Positions 56,380 through 64,000 of a DNA stretch of 64,000 nt are shown here, piece after piece. The stretch is from Plasmodium coatneyi (Eukaryota; Apicomplexa; Aconoidasida; Haemosporida; Plasmodiidae). The stretch is taken from the NCBI RefSeq assembly GCF_001680005.1, contig NC_033564.1:1364001-1428000 (forward strand), in the 5' to 3' direction. Numbering within the stretch: the first letter of the stretch is position 1; each line of letters opens with the position of its first letter. Under the pieces are notes generated by a model. That model ran no database searches, had not been told where the DNA came from, and saw only the letters and a program-made list of their open reading frames with translations. Both the position numbers and the translations under genes were made by a program.

Positions 56380-59300
56380 ATGGATGAGGGGGCGGAAGAA
56401 AGCGGAAGGGGCAGCGTGGAGAGCAACGGCAATCATGCCTTCCCAAACCACCTTGTAAGTTCAAGTAAATATATTAACGGGCATTTGTACAAAAAGAGCA
56501 AAGATGTCTCCATGCAAAACGGTAACAGTAACGGTAACGGTAATGGATTCATCGTGGGTGGGATAGGTGGTGCCCCCATTGAATATGAGACCGCAACAGT
56601 TAGTACCTCACGCATTGGTGAGGAAGGTAACTATTTTCATCAGAACGAATGCAAGGGGGGTATTCCCCATGGGGAGTCTGCTGGTCATCGCAGTGACATA
56701 CCCAACGGGGATGGAATCATCAATATGAATGGGTCCCTCAATGGAAGTGACGCCAATCATCTATCATACAACAGCTACGCAAATAAGCTTGCCAATATGG
56801 TAGATGCACGTTCCAGTCACCATGTAAATGGAAATATAGACCCATGTCACAACGGAAGTGAAGTCCAAGGTGAAATCAGTAAACATGCCATTGGCTCCGT
56901 TAACAGTATGAATGAGAGCATGCATCCACAAGCAAAGTATGAGAAATTTCTCGGGGTACAAGAAGTAGGTTATTCTGGATCCCCCTTTCATGAGTTCGAT
57001 AAGCCCATGCAGGAAAATGTAGACGTGGGTTTCATCAACTCAATGAAAAATCCAGGGGAGATACATTTTAGAAATGGCAACTTTGAGGAGGCACATGGAC
57101 CAAGTGAAGACTACCACCACTCCTCCCAAAGTAATGGAACGAGTGCACCTACCCGCAGCGAACAAGTTCCAAATGGGTACAGTGAAAATAAAATATTTTC
57201 CAATAAAACGGATAACTTAGTTCAAATGAAGAAGAAAAAAAATGTTACCTTTACGAGCCAGGACGACGTGTTTAGCATTCCCCCGGGGGTGAACAAGGAG
57301 GACTCCTTCGGCTATTACGCAAATGGTGTTATGCCGAATGGTGTTATGTCTAATGGTGTTATGTCAAATGGTGTTATATCGAATGGTGTTATGCCGAATG
57401 GTGTTATTTCTAATGGTGTTATGCCGAATGGTGTTATATCGAATGGTGTTTTATCGAATGGTGTTATGTCTAATGGTGGCTGCGTCGTGGAGGAAGAGCA
57501 ACAGATCCCCGGTGGAAGTACAAACGTTAAGGAAACACACGGAAGTGTTTACACCACCAACGGGAACGACCCCACTGGTGACATGTATAACTTCATCACG
57601 CTAAAGCAGAACAACCATACCTACCACCCGAACAGCGTCAACAATAATTACATAGAATACGACATGAACAATAACGGACCTTTCTTCCCGAGCATGTCAT
57701 CCGGATTGAAAAGTGACTTAACGGGCAACAACACCTTCGTTGCGAATGAAGTAGGCACCGTTGGGGGAAACGTGAACCCTCCTCCAGGCGGGGTGGACAT
57801 TTCTTCACCGAATGGTCAGCCCATGCAGCAGGGGGCCTACAGCGTGTGTAGCACCGGTCCGCACGAGTGGGTGTATAGACAGAACAGTCACCGTGAGGAT
57901 CAGCCCGGAAATGTACCAAACGGAGATCTGTCCGGCCAAGCCCCCATTAGTGAAAACCCAGTGAACCAACAGGAGGCAAATCCAAACGCAGGGGGGGCAA
58001 ACTATTTCACCCCACAAGTACCAAACGGAACCGGCACAACAGTCAACGTCATGTATAATAGTAGCAGTTACAACTCCAATGTGGGAAAGTGGAAGGGTCC
58101 TCCGTTGAGTGGCGAACCGATGAATAGAGGTGCTCTAAATAAGAACGACAAAAGCGCCACCTTAAACGGGAAGGTAAAACAAACAACGGAACAATATAAA
58201 GGAAACGTCCGTCCGAAGAATGTAAGCTTTAGTAAAAAAATGGTTTCCTCCAAAAGTAAGGAGAGGACGAAATTTTCCAACTATCCTTCCAATGTTGTGA
58301 ATCCATCCGGCTGGATTAACCAACCACACACGCTTGGTGCTAACATGCTTCCACAGGATGGTGCACTCAGGCATGTAGTTCACGGGGGAAACATGAATAG
58401 TATGAACGGCGTGATCTGCATGGGTGGTGTCCCCCAAAGGGGAAACGAAATGGTCGACGTGAAAAACCAATTCGTCATGAGATACCTCAGTGACGTGGAA
58501 AAGACATATCAAATAAGGGAAAGGATCAAGCAGTACGAAAATAAAGTTAGTAAGAACAGGACAAACATCAGGCAAGCAAGTGGAGCATTAGGAAGAAGGG
58601 GCAACTCCAGCAGCCTGCTAAATTACTACAACATATTGGAGCTGCTTTACCAGTCCAGTGTAAAAAAAAAAAACTTGAATGACAGACGGATCAGGACTTT
58701 GTTGTACGTTTTTAAGTATATTAAAAATATCGAACGGAGGAGAAAAAAAAAAAAAAAAAATTTACCTCTTCGATGCAACCACTCTGCGTCGGTTGAACAA
58801 GCAGGTAGACCTGTATATTGACTTTGTTGAAAAGCGACAGTACAGAAGCGACTTAGCAGCTCAGTTGCGGAGGTGGAATGGCGACCAGGCAGGGAAGCCC
58901 CACGAAAAGGAAACTATAGGTCAAGGATCGATTGATGTAAAGTCGAGTGATGTAACGGCGAGTGAGAAAAAATCAAATGAGAGAAGACGGAACAGTGGGA
59001 AAGCGCGCACGCAAAGGGGGGTTCACATCCAGTCGAAGTTTATACAAAATCTGCTGAGCAGGAAGTCCAACCTGTATTGCAGCTCCCCCGTGAATGTGGA
59101 CCAGGTGCAAAGTGAGAACTTCTATTTCCAGCATGCGTTGAAGCAGGTGAACTACCTGTCCAATTTGCTCATTTACGTGCACTTCATCCTTTTGAAGTAC
59201 GTATCGATCTTTTCCCTCTCTGAGTGGAACGCCCTGCTGTTTCGTGACATCGATTCGTTTAACTGGGCCAAGTGGGGGCCCTCCTCCGGGGAAGCAGCCG

Positions 59301-62300
59301 AAGTAAAGAACGAAGTAAAGAACGAAGTGGCGGAAGCCGCAGATACGATGAACGATGCCCCTCCGATTGTCGAACCGATGGTCACAGAAAATGAAAAAAA
59401 CACAAGTAGCAATGTAGCGGAAAATGACGCGGTTACGGGGCAGCCGGGTGAAGCCCTCCCTGACGCAAAGACGACGGAAAAGCTGAACCCGCTGTTCATC
59501 AACAGAGAAAACATGATAGACATAAACTACTACGAGCATGTTATAGAACCCTTCGACTTTTACTTCTACGAAAATGTATACAATGAGATATGCACCTACG
59601 TGCAGATGAGTAGGAATAATGGGGTGGTCACCGAAGGGGGTGCTGCCTCCAACGCGACGGAGCAGCTCTTGAAGAACCTGCCATACCAGTATTATGAGTT
59701 CGTAGAGATCCTGAACAAAGAAATCATGAATGTGAGGGACCTAATCTACCGAAACAGATACATCCGCTACATCTTCTACTACATCTATCGGAACAACAAC
59801 GGTGACCTCCTAAACTCAGTGAATCATATTTTCCAAACGGAGAAGAAGAAAGTTGAGTTGTACAAACTACAAATGAAGACAAGGTATAACATCTTTTTGT
59901 CCCGTTTTTTTGAGCATGAATACGTTATTGTAAAGTGCCCTGGTAGGGAGAAGAGGGAGGATGAGGAATTCGAGTCCTGTGGGTTGAACTTTATCGAGGC
60001 AAAGGAAAAGTTATTCACGTGTTTGTTTTCAAAGTATAGGGAGTACTACTGTGCGTATCAGGCAAGGGTGCAGCGACTACGGGAGGGCACAAGGAGGGCC
60101 CTAGGCATTCCCGACGTGAGGTTCCCCTACTTTAGGAAGAAAATCGCCTTTTACTCTGAGCATTTCGAGGATTTGAAGCGGCGTTTTGCAAACCCGGTGG
60201 GGAAGACGCTGGAAGAGGGGGATGCTTCGTCGGATGAGTCTAACATGACCCACCCCCATGAGCGGCACAAACTCACCTTCGACGTGGCATACCCATACGT
60301 GGAACACCTGTTCAATAAGAACTACGCCCTTATCATAAACAGCGAGAAAAACAACTCCAGGAAGTTGAAGGCCGCCTATATTGTGAATCGCAATTTGAAG
60401 GAGAAAGAAAACCTCGTTATCGTGACGTCCGTCGTAAACATCATAAAGTGGAAAAGTTTGTTTCAATCTTTTCAGAATGTGACTGTCTACCTGAGTGAGG
60501 AGAGCATTCTAGAAAACAAGATAGAAACGGAGGAAAAAAACTTAATCATTTGTGTGGATTTTTTGCCGAAGATTCTACACGTCCCCTGTGATGTCATCAT
60601 CCTGGACATGTCCCATTTTAACTTGTTAAACCGAATTAGCATTTTAAATGACCTCCGTTTTTTGAACTTTTCCAGGAGGATAATTATTCTGAACAACGTG
60701 TTGGATGAGAATTGGAGTTTGTTGTCGTCTCTTTTTTTTCTCAACAGTGCCCTCTTCGACAGTACAATAATTTCGAGGATCCAGCTAAGTCAGAGTGAGG
60801 AGGACAAAAAAATTTTGACCAACCTAATGAGGAGCTTCGTTGCGTACTTTTGTGTCATCAACAGGGAGAGGGGGGACCCACCAAGGAGTGATCGTACCGG
60901 TGAAGTGGTCACCGATGTGGGGAGAGTGGTACCCCCGGAAGAACCCACTCACGCGATGAACAAACGGTGCTTCCTCATAACCTACATGAGCGGCATACAA
61001 AAGTTCATCTATGACAACGTGAGCGACCAGGACAAGTGGGACGCCTCCGTGCATCCGTTGCTCCTCCTCGACGAAAGCAACTTCTTTCTGAAAGATTTTA
61101 ACATTTCCGAAAAATTTGATCTGCTGAAAAATATCATTAAGAAGTTTCACATGCTGAAGAAGCGGATCCTTCTGTGTTACTCTGGGAAGGACAAATTAGA
61201 GAAGTTAATACAGATCCTCCTATACGTGCATTCGCTGAACGACGCTTCCAGTGTGTCCTCCTTCGACGTAGAAAGGGATAAGGACTCCCTAAACATACAA
61301 CAGTACGATGTGGCAGTGGTGGTGAACAACCACATTGAATACCTAACCTACTTTGAGAATAAAGAAATCGCTTGTTACCTACTCATTTCGGCGTTCACAA
61401 AAGAGGAGGAAGGAATACTGGACACCTTCAAGCATAAGAAGGAGGTCCACTTTTACAAGAAAAAAAAGGAAGAGTTAATGCGATCGGGTAAATCCTGCAG
61501 GGATGACATATACAGATATTACATCAACAATATGCTTTCAGAGAATGATGAACAATTTTTGCTTTTCAATATTATCGACCAGAAGGAGAAGGTCTACTGT
61601 AATACGTCGTATGACGAGGTGGTGCTTCCTACTTGCTTCGTCTCGACGCTGGCCCACTGTGAGGAGGCCGTTGGGTACTCAGGTAGGTGCTACACAACAG
61701 TGGTGTCTTCAGTGTGCGCCTTCCCAATTCGTGCACGCATATTCACCCCCACCGTATAACCACCACCCCCTTTTAACCTCCCCGTAGAGTACTGGCAGGA
61801 CATAAAGAACGCGCACAGTTTTTGGAATTTCAACAACTTCAACCGGGACAAGGTCATCTTCTACCTGGACCGCAACAACACGGTGTATGACAAGTACCAG
61901 AACGTGGTATGCCCCATGTCTGAGGAGTACATCGCCCCTCCGCAGGTTAGCCATAAAGCTGCTTCATGGTCACATCTACATTTCCCCTTTTGCGTGTGAT
62001 GCGTCTCTATCCTTGCAAATGACCCCACAAACGGACCCTACCATTGTCATCGATGCGATAATTTGCCCCTTTGCAGATTTACTACTACCTGACCAACCCG
62101 ATGAACGAGAAGAACACCTTCAACACGTGTCTCTCCCTGGCGATCGACGAAATAATACAGGAGCTGAACCGGAAGAAGGAGCTGGACGAGTTTGATGAGA
62201 TGAAGAAACTGACTCTACTGAACATTAAGGAGAAAACGAGCAAGAAATATTTCTCTTCCATTCGTAAGGTGGAGAAAATTCTGTCCGAGTTTTTAAATGA

Positions 62301-63044
62301 GAACAAGAAGAAGTCCTTCGAGCGCTTTTTGAAGGTACGCCCCGGTGTGCAACACGCAAGCGGCGCCCCCTAGCAGCGTGTCACCTGTTCATGTTAGCAC
62401 CGTGCGTGTAACTCCCAACTAATATTTTGCCACGTTCTGCATTCTTTACGCAGGGCTGCGAGAGCTACGGACAAGTGATCACCAAGTGTAAAGAGAAGCT
62501 GTTCGTTACTTTTAACAAAACGTACAACATTCACTTTAAGTACTTTGAAGATTTCTGGCTAGACGAGGAGAAGAAGCGGAGGGAAAAGTGGAAGAAGTTA
62601 TGGGATCTGCACGAGGGGAAGGCGGAGGACAACAAGAGTGACAACCCATCGGGGGAGAATAACCCTGGCAATGGCGCTGACACAAGTGGCAACAACAACG
62701 ACGTGGATGACCTCATCAACAGCATCTTTAACACCACTGTGGGCGAAAAAAATGACTCCCATGATAACTGCCAAGCAAGCAATGCCCTCCCTGACAGCGA
62801 AAAAACCAAGAACGAGTTAAATTTTTTGGAGAAGAAAAACTTCCGCATTAGACTCTCATCACAGTTATTTGATGAAAAGGAATTCGACCAGCTGTTCATA
62901 GACAGGAAAAGGATATGTTTGCCTAATGGCGACGGGCAAAAGGAAGATAACAACTCCTGTTCACTCGAGGAGAAGAAGGAGAAAGACAAGAAGACCTGCT
63001 TGTACGTCGAACGGAAGGAGGGCGAGGAGCCTTGCCACGTGTAG
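56380..63044 (+). CDS. Very large protein with a degenerate Snf2-type ATPase domain, frameshifted at A18
   Basis: Coding blocks: 56380-58760 in one frame, 58761-61682 in the +1 frame, then exons 61788-61945, 62077-62334 and 62454-63044, about 2,100 residues. The N-terminal 790 residues are Asn/Gly/Ser-rich and include an NGVMP repeat. From about residue 1310 the order of elements follows the Snf2 helicase-like ATPase. A Walker A region is replaced by LIINSEKNNSRKLKAA. Then come LVIVTSVVNIIKW (motif Ia), VIILDMSHFNLLN (motif II, DExH reduced to DMSH) and IIILNNVLDENWSLLSSLFF (motif III). The second lobe shows FDLLKNIIKKFHMLKKRILL and YDVAVVVNNHIEYL. The nucleotide-binding and arginine-finger residues are lost, so ATPase activity is not expected. 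A chromatin or scaffold role is inferred. The A-run at 58743-58760 breaks the frame by one base. Confidence 0.72.
57322..57480 (+). repeat. 15-bp coding tandem repeat (NGVMP type)
   Basis: Ten complete units of AATGGTGTTATGCCG with variation mainly in the last two codons, plus a partial AATGGTGGC. They encode repeats such as NGVMP, NGVMS, NGVIS and NGVLS in the large Snf2-like gene. The near identity of the first nine bases suggests recent expansion by slippage. Confidence 0.92.
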
Positions 63045-63620
63045 TCGCAACAAAGGGGAAAAATGAAACACACATATATACACATAATACATGGATACGT
63101 GTGCACATGTGCGTGTCCCCCAATTGTGAGAAGGAAAAAAAAAAGAAAAAATTTTCTAGAGGGAAAAAAAAGGAACAGAGCCACGAATCGCATCCGCAAC
63201 ATTTTGCAAAGAAATCCCAAATTAATTACTTAGAGGGCCAAAACAAAGGGCAGAAAAAAGGAACCCCCTTTTGTTACGCACACCCCCCAGAATGCGCTTA
63301 TATATTTTACACCCCACGGGGGTTGACGAGTGCGTTAAGAAAAAAAAATTACCCATGTGAATGAACATGCAAAAAATGAAGGCATTCACTTTACCGTCCA
63401 AGGAGATCCACTGAAAAAGAATTAAAGAATTCGCGCGCAGTATAAGGGTAATATAGGGGCAGGAACATTTTGCATACTCCCGGCAAGGAAATAAGAACAG
63501 CTTTAATTTTTAACATTTTTGCCATTACTTTTTTGTTTGATGTTTTTAAGGTTTTTCGCATTTTGTTTTTGCTTTTCCCTTTTTTTTGTTCTTTTTTTGT
63601 TCATTTTTTTTTTTTTTACC
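63045..63620. other. Intergenic region
   Basis: 3' flank of the large gene and presumed promoter of the small gene at 63621. A- and T-rich; no other gene supported. Confidence 0.45.
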
Positions 63621-63785
63621 ATGGACATTCGAGAAAAGCTGCACGAGGTTAAGAAGCTGCTGGAGCTGCAAACCTGCAAGAAGGACGAGTCGAGGGAATG
63701 TCTGATAAGGCTGATGAGGGAATTGTATTTGGCGTATATGCTTCACCGGGCTGAAGAGGTGAATAAATTTTTGAAAATACTATAA
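63621..63785 (+). CDS. Small helical protein of unknown function, 54 residues
   Basis: The ATG at 63621 lies after a T-run in the context TTTTACCATGG, a good start. The product MDIREKLHEVKKLLELQTCK and onward, ending AEEVNKFLKIL, is charged with heptad-like leucines and predicted all-helical. There is no intron and no domain is recognised. A stop follows at 63783-63785. It could also be the first exon of a longer gene running out of the window, but there is no donor at the end of the frame. Confidence 0.5.
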   Translation: MDIREKLHEVKKLLELQTCKKDESRECLIRLMRELYLAYMLHRAEEVNKFLKIL

Positions 63786-64000
63786 AGAGTGGAATGGGAA
63801 GGAGGGCTACAAAAAGGAGGAAAAAAAAAAAAAAAATATGTGCATGAGTATGTAAGCGTGAGTTCAATGCTTCAAAGGCACAACACAAAATTGCAGTGTA
63901 GCTATATTTACACCCATGATGTCGTGTTTGTGGCCGTTGTCCCACCCCGTTTTTTGCATATTAAAATGGGAAAAAGGAGAAAGAAACCACGCTAGCAGAC

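Overview
This is nuclear DNA of a malaria parasite from the simian clade (Plasmodium knowlesi most likely; P. coatneyi is the main alternative). The evidence is a pair of SICAvar-type variant antigen genes, a KIR-family gene, short introns with GT(A)/AG borders and poly-pyrimidine acceptors, long poly(dA) and poly(dT) tracts, and core genes with clear Plasmodium character. Species identity is inferred from the gene families, not from a search.

The window has two parts. Bases 1 to about 18,000 are a chromosome-internal variant-antigen island. It holds a short SICAvar gene on the plus strand (1165-4480) and a second short SICAvar on the minus strand (6685-10686), arranged tail to tail. Their 3' flanks are inverted copies of one another. 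Both final exons stop with the same TAA just before a decayed tandem-repeat tail that looks like the lost C-terminus. A gene-poor 4.3-kb stretch follows, then a KIR gene (14982-17104) interrupted by one in-frame stop and carrying a large repeat-filled intron. Purine tracts and SICAvar-intron-type 26-bp repeats close the island.

From about 18 kb on, the sequence becomes less AT-rich and is a dense block of conserved core genes. In order these are: an RRM/SR splicing protein, snRNP SmF (minus), a membrane-anchored tyrosine-phosphatase-like protein (minus), dUTPase (minus), two small candidate genes (plus), tRNA m7G methyltransferase (minus), a small secreted protein (plus), a membrane-anchored PDI/thioredoxin-family protein of about 15 exons (plus), orphan exons downstream of it, a Sec14-like CRAL/TRIO protein (plus), an acidic unknown protein (minus), a small frameshifted candidate (plus), a large PHD-like/TFIIS-central-domain protein (minus), an unknown three-exon protein (minus), a very large protein with a degenerate Snf2 ATPase fold (plus) and a 54-residue protein (plus). 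From memory, SmF, dUTPase and the phosphatase lie close together on P. falciparum chromosome 11, so the core part is probably syntenic with that region.

Functionally the core block mixes RNA processing (SR protein, SmF, TrmB), nucleotide sanitation (dUTPase), secretory redox folding (PDI), lipid transfer (CRAL/TRIO) and transcription or chromatin (TFIIS-like, Snf2-like). Each gene seems to have its own promoter; there are no operons. Three places show one-base problems that break otherwise good gene models (an A18 run, a G4 run and one splice junction). Homopolymer assembly errors are therefore a live explanation and should be checked before any biological reading.
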